From a virus, in IMG/VR virus record IMGVR_UViG_3300025732_000287, positions 1 through 22,617 of that record: DNA of 22,617 nt. One strand, written 5' to 3'. The notes under the pieces are model-generated. The model saw nothing but the letters and a program-made list of their open reading frames with translations, ran no database searches and was not told the origin of the DNA. This document shows positions 1 to 6,348 of this stretch, piece by piece. Position 1 is the first letter of the stretch. The number at the start of each line of letters is the position of its first letter. A program made the position numbers and the translations under genes.

Positions 1-1
1 C

Positions 2-1375
2 GCGCGGGTGTACGCAAGTGGTTGGCCGTCTCCAACCGCCTTATTTGACCCCTACTTCGAGAGCGTCAGCCTGTTGCTGCACATGGATGGCAGCAATGCG
101 AGCACGACGTTTGTTGATAGCAGTCTGGGCAATCTGGCTGTCACTGCAAACGGCAATGCGCAAATTTCTACGGCGCAGTCGAAGTTTGGGGGGAGTAGTG
201 GGCTGTTTGATGGGAACGGCGATTATTTAACACTTGCGGATAGTTCTATTTGGGACTTGTCGGGCGATTTTACGATTGAAGCTTGGGTCAAGGCATCCGC
301 CACTGGATTTGGGCCTATATTCTCAACCAGGAACACGGGAGCCGCCGTCAATCCAGTTCTCTATCTCTGGGATACTGGCGTTTTGGCGTGGTATTACAAT
401 ACTGCAGCCCGTATAACCGGAACGACAAATATCGTAGGAGGGAATTTCTACCATGTGGCGGTCTGCCGATCGGGTGACTCGACTCGTCTATTCGTAAACG
501 GAGTCCAAGAGGGTGCGACTTATGTAAATTCTGATACTTATGTTGCTGATGGAGTCTGGATAGGGTCTATACCTGCATCTAATCAGCACTTTAATGGCTA
601 CATCGATGATCTCCGCGTTACAAAAGGGGTAGCTCGCTACACCAGCAATTTCACGCCTCCCACCCTGCCCTTCTACAACACCACCATCCCCACCGTTGAC
701 TCCAGCTTCTCCAGCGTGAGCCTGCTGCTGCACATGGACGGTGCAAACGGCTCAACGACGTTCACGGACTCCAGTAGCAATGCGCTGGCAGTCACTGCCA
801 ACGGCAACGCGCAGATCACGACGACTAACTCCAAATACGGAAGCGGGTGTGGCTTATTCGATGGGACTGGCGATACACTTACTATCTCCGATACAGACCT
901 TCTTGAGTTCGGCGGCGACGACTACACGATAGAACTGTGGATTAATACGACACAGACAACGCAATACAGCACTCTGATCAGCCGCATGAACGGCGCTTTT
1001 ACAAATGGCTCGTGGACTTTGTTGATTAACAACTCAGGCACAGGTGGAGGAGAGGTAGCGTGGTGGGTTCAGAACCACAGCATTGCTGGGCCGATGATGA
1101 CGACTTCAGGTGTTTCGGTAATTGATGGAGCGTATCATCACATAGCTGTTGTGCGTAATGGATCTGCACACGCAATTTATGTAGATGGCGTCAGCAGGGC
1201 CACTGCCACAACTACCTACACGATTTCCAATGTGGCTTTAGGCGTCACGATCGCGGGTGATGCTACTTACGGACGCAACTACAACGGGCGCATTGACGAT
1301 CTCCGCATCACCAAAGGCGTAGCTCGCTACACGTCCAACTTCTACATCCCTCGCGCAGCGTTCCCTGACGCTTAG
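2..1375 (+). CDS. LamG/concanavalin A-like repeat virion protein, 5' truncated by window
   Basis: The frame is open to the first base of the window, so the GTG at position 8 is probably not the start and the protein continues upstream. Two LamG (concanavalin A-like jellyroll) domains are visible. Each begins with SVSLLLHMDG and ends with a DDLR-TKGVARYTSNF signature. They cover about residues 19-213 and 235-447 counted from the GTG. The residues before the first domain resemble the linker between the two, so there is probably at least one more copy upstream. Such tandem LamG proteins are common in cyanophage tails and are thought to bind surface sugars; that role here is inference. It leads a run of late + strand structural genes. 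The first LamG copy has stretches of clearly lower GC than the linker regions, which suggests module exchange. Confidence 0.8.
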   Translation, partial: ARVYASGWPSPTALFDPYFESVSLLLHMDGSNASTTFVDSSLGNLAVTANGNAQISTAQSKFGGSSGLFDGNGDYLTLADSSIWDLSGDFTIEAWVKASATGFGPIFSTRNTGAAVNPVLYLWDTGVLAWYYNTAARITGTTNIVGGNFYHVAVCRSGDSTRLFVNGVQEGATYVNSDTYVADGVWIGSIPASNQHFNGYIDDLRVTKGVARYTSNFTPPTLPFYNTTIPTVDSSFSSVSLLLHMDGANGSTTFTDSSSNALAVTANGNAQITTTNSKYGSGCGLFDGTGDTLTISDTDLLEFGGDDYTIELWINTTQTTQYSTLISRMNGAFTNGSWTLLINNSGTGGGEVAWWVQNHSIAGPMMTTSGVSVIDGAYHHIAVVRNGSAHAIYVDGVSRATATTTYTISNVALGVTIAGDATYGRNYNGRIDDLRITKGVARYTSNFYIPRAAFPDA

Positions 1376-1397
1376 AATTAACTAGCGCTTAATCCCC

Positions 1398-1757
1398 ATG
1401 GCAGCTCCCAATCTTAAAAGCCCAACAACGATCACTGGCAAGACTGACGGCTACGCAGTTACCACTAGTTTGGCTGCAGCTTTAACGAACAGCGCTGCCA
1501 GCGGCAAGGTGCTGAAAATCAACAGCGTCTATTGCGCCAATGTAGACGGCACCAACAGCGCTGACATCAGCCTCACTTATTACAACGGTACGACAGATTT
1601 TTATCTAGCGAAGACCGTCCCTGTTCCACCTGACGCTACTCAAGTTTTGGTAACACGCGAGGCGTACTTCTACCTTGAGGAAGGCGATAGCATCCGAGCG
1701 CTCGCCAGTGCCGCCAGTGACCTAGAGCTGGTGATCGGCTACGAGGAGATTGCGTGA
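1398..1757 (+). CDS. small virion structural protein (cyanophage-type, hypothetical)
   Basis: A 119-residue protein starting at ATG 1398, with no signal peptide or membrane segment and a beta-rich, Thr/Ser/Ala-rich composition. Its pattern is TTITGKTDGYAVTT, then a KINSVYCANVDG-like stretch, then a C-terminal LELVIGYEEIA. It resembles small structural proteins I recall next to tail genes in marine cyanophages and related phages. Those proteins are usually annotated only as virion structural, so the function is not known. It lies 22 bp after the LamG gene, and its TGA stop shares a base with the next ATG (TGATG at 1755-1759), which suggests coupled translation. A TAGAAT at 1373-1378, 25 bases before the start and including the previous stop codon, could be a weak -10. 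Confidence 0.65.
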   Translation: MAAPNLKSPTTITGKTDGYAVTTSLAAALTNSAASGKVLKINSVYCANVDGTNSADISLTYYNGTTDFYLAKTVPVPPDATQVLVTREAYFYLEEGDSIRALASAASDLELVIGYEEIA

Positions 1758-2107
1758 TGATTGGACTTGATCAAGGACTAATTAAAGGCCAGCGCGGCCT
1801 AGTGGCGTGGGTGAACTTTGATGGCACAAGCACTGTGACCATCCGCGCAAGCTATAACGTCAGTAGTATTACTGACAATGGGGTAGGTAATTACACAGTC
1901 AACTTCGCAGCGGCCTTGCAGGATACTAACTACTTTCTGACCGGATATTGCGCGTATTCTTTTAATAGCACTCTCGCTTATAGAATATTTAGTGGCACGG
2001 CTCGTACTACTTCCTCTGCTCAGATACGGACAGGCTACGTTTCCACTCTTGAGGCAGCCTTTACGGCTGATGACGTAGCCGATGTAAACGTCGGCATCTT
2101 CCGTTAA
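1757..2107 (+). CDS. tail fibre-type short domain protein
   Basis: I choose ATG 1757, which overlaps the upstream stop; a GTG at 1754 would add one residue. The protein of 116 residues has the signature VAWVNFDGT, then IRASYNVSSITDNG-G-YTVNF, then a beta-rich tail ending VNVGIFR. This domain recurs as a C-terminal module in many phage tail fibre and appendage proteins, where it is thought to contribute to receptor binding or fibre tips. Here it stands alone as a whole gene. It is coupled to the gene before it and is 4 bp from the next start, so it is part of the late operon. The family role is recalled; the specific function is inference. Confidence 0.65.
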   Translation: MIGLDQGLIKGQRGLVAWVNFDGTSTVTIRASYNVSSITDNGVGNYTVNFAAALQDTNYFLTGYCAYSFNSTLAYRIFSGTARTTSSAQIRTGYVSTLEAAFTADDVADVNVGIFR

Positions 2108-2111
2108 CGCC

Positions 2112-2528
2112 ATGTCTCTCATCATCTACACCAACCAAGCCGGCGGGCTCAGCATCGTCATCCCAACAGGCGAGTTGCCCATTGACGAGGTAGCAGCCAA
2201 GGACGTGCCAGCAGGCGCGGACTACGCGATTGTTGAAGACGACGCAGTGCCCCCAGATCGCACCTTCCGTGCCGCATGGGTACTACACAACGGCACCGTG
2301 GAGCATGACCTTTACAAGTGCAAAGAAATTGCCCACAAAATGCGTCGAGCCATGCGTGCTGCTGAGTTCGCGCCACACGACGACATCATCGCCAAGCAGA
2401 TTCCTGGTATAGACCCGAGTGCGGCAGAAGCTGCGCGTCAGGAAATTCGCCTTAAATACGCAGCCATGCAAGTCGCTATCGATAGCGCCACATCACCGGA
2501 AGAAATCAAAGCTGCGCTTAACGCCTAA
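2112..2528 (+). CDS. conserved phage protein near tail fibre genes
   Basis: A 138-residue protein beginning MSLIIYTNQAGGLSIVIPTGELPIDEVAAKD (residues 1-31; the first strands are predicted beta). The C-terminal half (from about residue 70) is charged and helical: KEIAHKMRRAMRAAEFAP, then an Ala-rich helix ending EEIKAALNA. N-terminal halves of this type occur in small phage proteins placed beside tail fibre genes, sometimes called fibre assembly or chaperone-like. I cannot confirm that role. The gene starts 4 bp after the preceding stop and is followed by a 23-bp gap. No catalytic motif is visible. Confidence 0.6.
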   Translation: MSLIIYTNQAGGLSIVIPTGELPIDEVAAKDVPAGADYAIVEDDAVPPDRTFRAAWVLHNGTVEHDLYKCKEIAHKMRRAMRAAEFAPHDDIIAKQIPGIDPSAAEAARQEIRLKYAAMQVAIDSATSPEEIKAALNA

Positions 2529-2551
2529 ACTCAATACATCGCGCTCACGCC

Positions 2552-2968
2552 ATGGCCAGCCTCATCTACAACTCGTGCATCGATGACATGGCCAAAGGTG
2601 CCATCGACTTCGATACCGATACCTTCAAAGCCATGCTGGTCACCAGCACCTACACCCCCAACAAAGACACCGACACCAAACGCAGCAACGTCACTAACGA
2701 AGTAACCGGCACCGGTTACACCTCAGGCGGAGCCACCACAGCTGTCACCGTCACCAAGGACACAGCTAACGACAAAATCACCATCACCTTCGGCGCCGTG
2801 AGCTGGTCAACCGCCACCATCACCGCGAGGGCGGCAGTCGTCTACAAGTCCCGCGGCGGGGCCAACACCGCCGACGAGCTCGTCTGCTACGTCGACTTCA
2901 ACGGCGACGTGACTGCCACCGGCGCCACGTTCAGCCTCGGTAGTAGCACGATCACGTTGCAGAACTAA
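2552..2968 (+). CDS. small tail/virion structural protein
   Basis: A 138-residue beta-rich protein starting MASLIYNSCIDDMAKGAIDFDTDTFK. The FKAMLVTSTYTPNKDT and EVTGTGYTSGG motifs, and the later AAVVYKSRGGANTADELVCYVDF stretch (about residues 93-115), match a structural family I recall widely in siphophages, usually unnamed. The TAA stop shares its last base with the next ATG (TAATG at 2966-2970). A TAAACT at 2526-2531, 26 bases before ATG 2552, fits the spacing of the recurrent upstream motif but is weak. It has a probable distant paralogue at 5904-6323 with the same order of motifs. Confidence 0.65.
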   Translation: MASLIYNSCIDDMAKGAIDFDTDTFKAMLVTSTYTPNKDTDTKRSNVTNEVTGTGYTSGGATTAVTVTKDTANDKITITFGAVSWSTATITARAAVVYKSRGGANTADELVCYVDFNGDVTATGATFSLGSSTITLQN

Positions 2969-3414
2969 TGGCAACATTCCCTGCGCTGAAAGCGTCATCG
3001 CGTAGCTACAGCATGGGCGTGTTCCCCGTCACCGAGGAAAAAGGCTTCGGCGGCGGTTCCATCCGTTTCAAGCACGGGAACACCAGCTACGGGCACGTCC
3101 TCGATCTCGGCTTCCTCGCGCTGACCCAGGCACAGGCCAAGCTGATCCGCGACCACTACCGAGCTCAGCACGGAGGGCACATCCCATTTGCCCTGTCCAC
3201 CGAGGTCTGGGCTGGCCACAGCAGCGCGACATCGCTTGTCCCCTCAACAATGGTGTGGCGTTACGCCTCCCCACCGGAGGAAGTCCACGACACCCGAGGT
3301 TTCGTCGACGTATCCCTGTCCCTGATCTCCACAAGTGACATGATCTTCGGAAGTGCTACAGGTATGACACGCACCGTCACTATCACCCTGACCCGCGGTG
3401 CAGGCGGCGTGTAG
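2968..3414 (+). CDS. putative minor tail protein
   Basis: A 148-residue protein with start codon overlapping the stop of the preceding gene. The order FPALKASSRSYSMGVFPV, then a GSIRFKHGNTSYGHVLDLGF strand, then ALTQAQAKLIRDHYRAQHGGHIPF, resembles a small tail-associated family in marine cyanophages that begins with a PSSRSFTPGDYP-like segment. The helical DHYRAQHG part and the following FALSTEVWAG strand are typical of these proteins. No enzyme motif is present. The C-terminus is Thr-rich and ends in GAGGV. It is probably a minor tail or baseplate component made with the neighbouring structural genes; the exact role is not known. Confidence 0.55.
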   Translation: MATFPALKASSRSYSMGVFPVTEEKGFGGGSIRFKHGNTSYGHVLDLGFLALTQAQAKLIRDHYRAQHGGHIPFALSTEVWAGHSSATSLVPSTMVWRYASPPEEVHDTRGFVDVSLSLISTSDMIFGSATGMTRTVTITLTRGAGGV

Positions 3415-3431
3415 CGAACATCCAAAAGACC

Positions 3432-3443
3432 CTCGTTAGACTG
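3432..3443 (+). promoter_or_regulatory. recurrent motif CTCGTTAGACTG (promoter -10 candidate, copy A)
   Basis: One of the CTCGWTAGWCTG copies in this late region. Its TAGACT (3437-3442) lies 26 bases before the TTG 3463 of the small basic gene. No good -35 hexamer is visible. Confidence 0.45.
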
Positions 3444-3462
3444 GCTAATGCACCAGATTGCG

Positions 3463-3570
3463 TTGGCCAGCAAGAGCAAAACAGGAATCTCCAGCCTCCG
3501 CCGGTCCTTCGAACCCGGTCCCCCGAAGACGACATCCCAGGGACAGGGTCAGCATTCCCGCCCTCGATAG
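3463..3570 (+). CDS. tiny basic phage protein, copy 1 (35 aa)
   Basis: A short gene filling the gap between 3414 and 3589. The product is MASKSKTGISSLRRSFEPGP followed by PKTTSQGQGQHSRPR. An in-frame ATG at 3448 would add five residues. I prefer TTG 3463 because the paralogue at 9220 also begins TTG-GCC in the same context, and because the TAGACT element is then 26 bases upstream. Both proteins share a KSKT start and a PPK-T-QGQG-HS-P core. The product is highly basic with no hydrophobic segment. I recall short Lys/Arg/Gly-rich proteins of this kind in cyanophages near tail genes, with no assigned function. This copy lacks the extended basic tail seen in the second copy. It ends inside the next copy of the recurrent motif. 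Confidence 0.6.
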   Translation: MASKSKTGISSLRRSFEPGPPKTTSQGQGQHSRPR

Positions 3571-3574
3571 TCTG
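3563..3574 (+). promoter_or_regulatory. recurrent motif CTCGATAGTCTG (promoter -10 candidate, copy B)
   Basis: Second CTCGWTAGWCTG copy. TAGTCT (3568-3573) is 21 bases before TTG 3589. The TAG of the motif is also the stop codon of the tiny basic gene. Confidence 0.45.
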
Positions 3575-3588
3575 AACCTATACCAGGG

Positions 3589-3867
3589 TTGCTTTCGCGC
3601 GTTGTGTTCGAGGTCATAGCCGCCGCGCTCGGGGCCGCGATCACGGTCGGCGCCATGGGAATTGGTGCACTGGGTAGCCGAAACCGCGAGGGTCGCGACG
3701 CCGTCATTCGGCTGACCGCTGCCGTCGAGAACGTCGCCAGTCGTTTGGAGACCTTACACGTCGACATCAAAGCCGACCGCCGCGAGACCTTTACGCGGCT
3801 GAACGACATCGAGCAGCGTCTCACCAAGATCGAAGTTCAGACCCAAGCGGAAGGCTGCCGCGGATGA
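3589..3867 (+). CDS. single-pass membrane protein with coiled coil
   Basis: A 92-residue protein with a hydrophobic N-terminal helix, VFEVIAAALGAAITVGAMGIGAL (about residues 6-28). It is followed by a charged segment and a heptad-like helix, VENVASRLETLHVDIKADRR...LNDIEQRLTKIEVQ (about 46-86). The start is uncertain: TTG 3589 or GTG 3604 (VFEV). The layout of one membrane helix then a coiled coil resembles small phage lysis accessory or hemolysin-like proteins, but could also be a virion membrane anchor. Its TGA stop overlaps the ATG of the next gene (ATGA), and that gene overlaps the one after it, so three membrane-related genes form a coupled cassette. Confidence 0.6.
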   Translation: MLSRVVFEVIAAALGAAITVGAMGIGALGSRNREGRDAVIRLTAAVENVASRLETLHVDIKADRRETFTRLNDIEQRLTKIEVQTQAEGCRG

Positions 3868-4112
3868 GCAACCCAGCCGTCGTCGCTCTCGTCCTGAAGC
3901 TGCTCGTCGGCTGCTACTCCTACATGCTCGTGATGGCCAGCGCGAACGTGCTGAGCTGCGAGATCCGCCGCCCCGGGCAGTGCGGCAACCAGTGGACGCA
4001 AGCCTTCACTGTCGCCGGTGGTGCAGCCTCGACACTCTGGGCGTACATCACTGACTCGCCGAGTCAGGCCGCCCCCCGAGGACGGCAACGCTCCCCACGC
4101 CAGGACCCATGA
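3864..4112 (+). CDS. putative holin
   Basis: An 82-residue protein with two predicted membrane helices, about residues 4-25 (VVALVLKLLVGCYSYMLVMA) and 44-63 (TQAFTVAGGAASTLWAYI). A short loop with two cysteines and the sequence SCEIRRPGQCGNQW lies between them. The C-terminus is basic and Pro-rich, as in many small holins. Size, topology and charge fit a two-helix holin, and I recall similar proteins in cyanophages. It overlaps both neighbours by ATGA. The endolysin is not adjacent (9355-10503, other strand), so the lysis role is inference and another virion membrane function is possible. Confidence 0.55.
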   Translation: MSNPAVVALVLKLLVGCYSYMLVMASANVLSCEIRRPGQCGNQWTQAFTVAGGAASTLWAYITDSPSQAAPRGRQRSPRQDP

Positions 4113-4375
4113 AATCCTTCCTGATCGACCTCGCCAAGGTGCTGCTCCGAGCCGCCCTCACCGAGACCGTCCGCCGAGGTCTCCCGGAGATCTACAAGCG
4201 ACTTGACGCTGAGGTGCCTGTACTGCTGTACAACAACGCGCCAGCGTCCTCAGTAGCTGGTGTTGTAGCAAGCGCAATCGCCGATGTATCTGGCAAGAAA
4301 GCTGCTAAGTCTCAAGTAGAGGCAATCATCGGTCTTTACGACCCTATCCGCGCCGCTGCTCGCGCACTCCGCTAA
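4109..4375 (+). CDS. hypothetical protein in membrane cassette
   Basis: An 88-residue protein starting MKSFLIDLAKVLLRAALTET. The N-terminal helix is amphipathic, not a clear membrane span. The middle is PVLLYNNAPASSVAGVVASAIADVSGKKAAKS and the C-terminus is an Ala/Arg helix (DPIRAAARALR). It overlaps the candidate holin by ATGA, so it is probably translated with it. Codons in the second half are more AT-rich than in the first half. I do not recognise the family. It may assist the two upstream membrane proteins. Confidence 0.5.
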   Translation: MKSFLIDLAKVLLRAALTETVRRGLPEIYKRLDAEVPVLLYNNAPASSVAGVVASAIADVSGKKAAKSQVEAIIGLYDPIRAAARALR

Positions 4376-4382
4376 CACCGAG

Positions 4383-4394
4383 CTCGATAGACTG
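4383..4394 (+). promoter_or_regulatory. recurrent motif CTCGATAGACTG (promoter -10 candidate, copy C)
   Basis: Third CTCGWTAGWCTG copy. TAGACT (4388-4393) is 26 bases before ATG 4414. An AGGAGG ribosome binding site (4400-4405) lies between them, so the element sits directly upstream of a well-made translation start. Confidence 0.5.
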
Positions 4395-4413
4395 CGGCCA
4401 GGAGGTCGACACG

Positions 4414-4752
4414 ATGAATCAGCCCGGTGTCTACAATATCAAGTTGCAGCGCCGCGCTGATTATAGCGTTTTGCTCACACTAAAAGACAGCACAGGGGCT
4501 CCTATTAACTTAACAGGCTGGGCAGCGGCAGCACAAGCCTGGGATTACACACGTACCACAAAACACGCAGACTTTGCGATTACATACACAAATAGAGCCG
4601 CGGGACAGATTACGCTTTCTCTTACAGCAACACAAACCACAAGTTTTCCCAAAGAGGCACAGTACGACCTCCTACTAACTGACCCATCAGGTATCAAAGA
4701 GTTTTACCTTGAAGGCAGTATTGTAACTTCCGAAGGTTACACAGCGCCATGA
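4414..4752 (+). CDS. BppU-like/Ig-like baseplate or fibre-adaptor protein
   Basis: A 112-residue beta protein with a strong ribosome binding site (AGGAGG, 9 bases before ATG). Its pattern is MNQPGVYNIKLQRRADYSVLLTLKDSTGAPINLTGW, then an AQAWDYTRTTKHADF strand, then AGQITLSLTATQT and YDLLLTDPSGIKEFYLEGSI. This is the layout of N-terminal baseplate-upper-protein-like (BppU) domains that attach fibres to the tail. I recall close relatives in cyanophage tail regions. The ATGA overlap with the long fibre gene behind it supports a fibre attachment role. The gene is noticeably AT-richer than the genes before 4200, a sign of separate ancestry. Function is inference. Confidence 0.6.
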   Translation: MNQPGVYNIKLQRRADYSVLLTLKDSTGAPINLTGWAAAAQAWDYTRTTKHADFAITYTNRAAGQITLSLTATQTTSFPKEAQYDLLLTDPSGIKEFYLEGSIVTSEGYTAP

Positions 4753-5900
4753 CTACTGTCTCTGTCAGCGAGACCTACAACACAGTCGTCGTCGAGAACG
4801 ACACCGGTGTCATCGTCGAGTTGGCCGCCGGGGGACCACAGGGTCCATCCGGTCCAGCAGGGCCTGGTGTTCCCGATGATGGTGCCGAAGGCGACTTGTT
4901 AGTTCGTACTTCTGGACCTCCTTACGCCACCGCTTGGACCACTGAGCCCACCGTTGACAAGCTCGGGCTTGATGTAGCTGCCAATGAGACAGTTAGCACC
5001 GGCCAAATTGCTTGGGATTCTGCCAATGCAACTCCCGTCGTACGGCACCGTCCCAATGTTGTCGGCAGGCTCGGTCAGGACCAACACTGCTTGTGCAAAA
5101 ACACGTCAGCAGTTTCCCTAATAAAAGGTCGAGTCGTAATGTTTACTGGCGCCGACTCAGTATCCGGCCGCATTGAAATTGGACCGCTTCTTGCTAATGG
5201 TCAATATCCAGGTTACGTTTATTTTGGTGTTACAGCAGAAGCAATAAATGCTGGCGAGTTTGGAATGGTTTGTACGTTTGGCTTCATCGAGGGCATTGAT
5301 ACTTCAATTTACCCAGAAGATTCTATTTTGTGGGCCTGCACGGTTAATCCCGGCGCCATGGTGCTGGAGCAAAACTTACAACCAGCGCCCGCGTTGTCCA
5401 TTCCAACAGCTGTTGTAGTTAAAAGCCACGCAACAGATGGAGTTATTTTTGTACGAGCAAACACAGGTGCTGAGTTGCGCCTGCTGCATGACGTTTACAC
5501 CGATCTTGCTGCGGATGGTGATGTTTTGACGTGGGTAGATGCATTAAATAGGTGGGAAGCTGTCAAAATTCCCAATGCTGCTCCACGTTCTATTACGATT
5601 GCCGGCCCTCAAGCTGGTGATAATTTTACCGTTTTTCGTACAGACACAGAAACAACAATTTCAGCGGTTACCGCTTTAGTTAGTGGTACCGCACCTAGCG
5701 TTACTTATGAAATACGCTACGCCAGCAATCGCACCAATGCTGGAGTGCTTGCAACTATTAGTGAGACAGTCACCAATTCCACGGTCGGTGATCCCGCAAC
5801 AGTTCAAAACCAACCGATCCCGGCGGACTCTTATGTTTGGCTCGTCATTACGGCAGTCAGCGGTACAGTAGGGGAACTGAACGTCACCATCGCCTTCTGA
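4749..5900 (+). CDS. tail fibre/appendage protein with collagen-like segment
   Basis: A 383-residue protein. After a 28-residue beta start comes a short collagen-like run (GGPQGPSGPAGPG, about residues 28-40), a common trimerising element in phage fibres. Residues about 95-250 carry the pattern CKNTSAVSLIKGRVVMFTGA, NGQYPGYVYFGVTAE, GEFGMVCTFGFIEGIDTS and PGAMVLEQNLQPAP. This is a domain I recall in many phage neck-appendage and tail fibre proteins. It is followed by LHDVYTDLAADGDVLTW, another fibre signature. The C-terminal 110 residues are a beta sandwich-like domain of low similarity. It begins inside the stop codon of the BppU-like gene. The middle is AT-richer than the collagen part, so the protein looks mosaic. 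It probably binds the host surface. Confidence 0.7.
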   Translation: MTTVSVSETYNTVVVENDTGVIVELAAGGPQGPSGPAGPGVPDDGAEGDLLVRTSGPPYATAWTTEPTVDKLGLDVAANETVSTGQIAWDSANATPVVRHRPNVVGRLGQDQHCLCKNTSAVSLIKGRVVMFTGADSVSGRIEIGPLLANGQYPGYVYFGVTAEAINAGEFGMVCTFGFIEGIDTSIYPEDSILWACTVNPGAMVLEQNLQPAPALSIPTAVVVKSHATDGVIFVRANTGAELRLLHDVYTDLAADGDVLTWVDALNRWEAVKIPNAAPRSITIAGPQAGDNFTVFRTDTETTISAVTALVSGTAPSVTYEIRYASNRTNAGVLATISETVTNSTVGDPATVQNQPIPADSYVWLVITAVSGTVGELNVTIAF

Positions 5901-5903
5901 CCA

Positions 5904-6323
5904 ATGGCAACCTTTAACAAATTTAATTCTTTTGTAGAAGCAGCCCTAGAGGGCGTCCACAATTTTCAGACCGCAACCCTGACCGTTGCTCTGACCAACA
6001 GCGCTCCGCTGGCGACCAACACGCAGCTGAGCAACATCACCCAGATCAGCTACACCAACATCCAAAACGGCACCACCACCGGCCGCAACTTGGCGGGTGT
6101 GACCTCGGCGCAGACCAGTGGCAGCTACAAGCTGGATGCCAACGACTTGGTGCTCACCGCCACCGGCACAGTTCCGACGTTCCGGTACGTCGTGCTGTAC
6201 AACGACACCGCCACCAACGACGAGCTGATCGGCTGGTACGACTACGGCGCTGCCGTTGACCTGCTGAACGGCGAGACGTTCACGATCACCTGGGACGCTG
6301 CTGGCATCCTGACCCTGGCCTGA
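5904..6323 (+). CDS. small virion structural protein, distant paralogue of 2552-2968
   Basis: A 139-residue protein starting 4 bp after the fibre gene. It begins MATFNKFNSFVEAALEGVHNF, followed by TATLTVALTNSAPLATNTQ, QISYTNIQNGTTTGRN, FRYVVLYNDTATNDELIGWYDYG and NGETFTITWDAAGILTL. The order of elements (early helix, L-V-L strand, ITQISYT or EVTGTGYT turn, RYVVLYND or RAAVVYKS strand, then a DELI-WYDYG or DELVCYVDF strand) matches the protein at 2552-2968, so I infer a common fold. Such small proteins are usually annotated as phage structural. It is GC-rich from about position 5990, unlike its AT-rich start. Confidence 0.65.
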   Translation: MATFNKFNSFVEAALEGVHNFQTATLTVALTNSAPLATNTQLSNITQISYTNIQNGTTTGRNLAGVTSAQTSGSYKLDANDLVLTATGTVPTFRYVVLYNDTATNDELIGWYDYGAAVDLLNGETFTITWDAAGILTLA

Positions 6324-6348
6324 TAACTGAAACGACGGAGGCAGGGCA

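Noticed and set aside
6321-6330. TGATAACTGA before the 6349 gene as another copy of the recurrent motif
   Set aside because: It lacks a base of the core and contains tandem stop codons of the preceding gene; the similarity is too weak.
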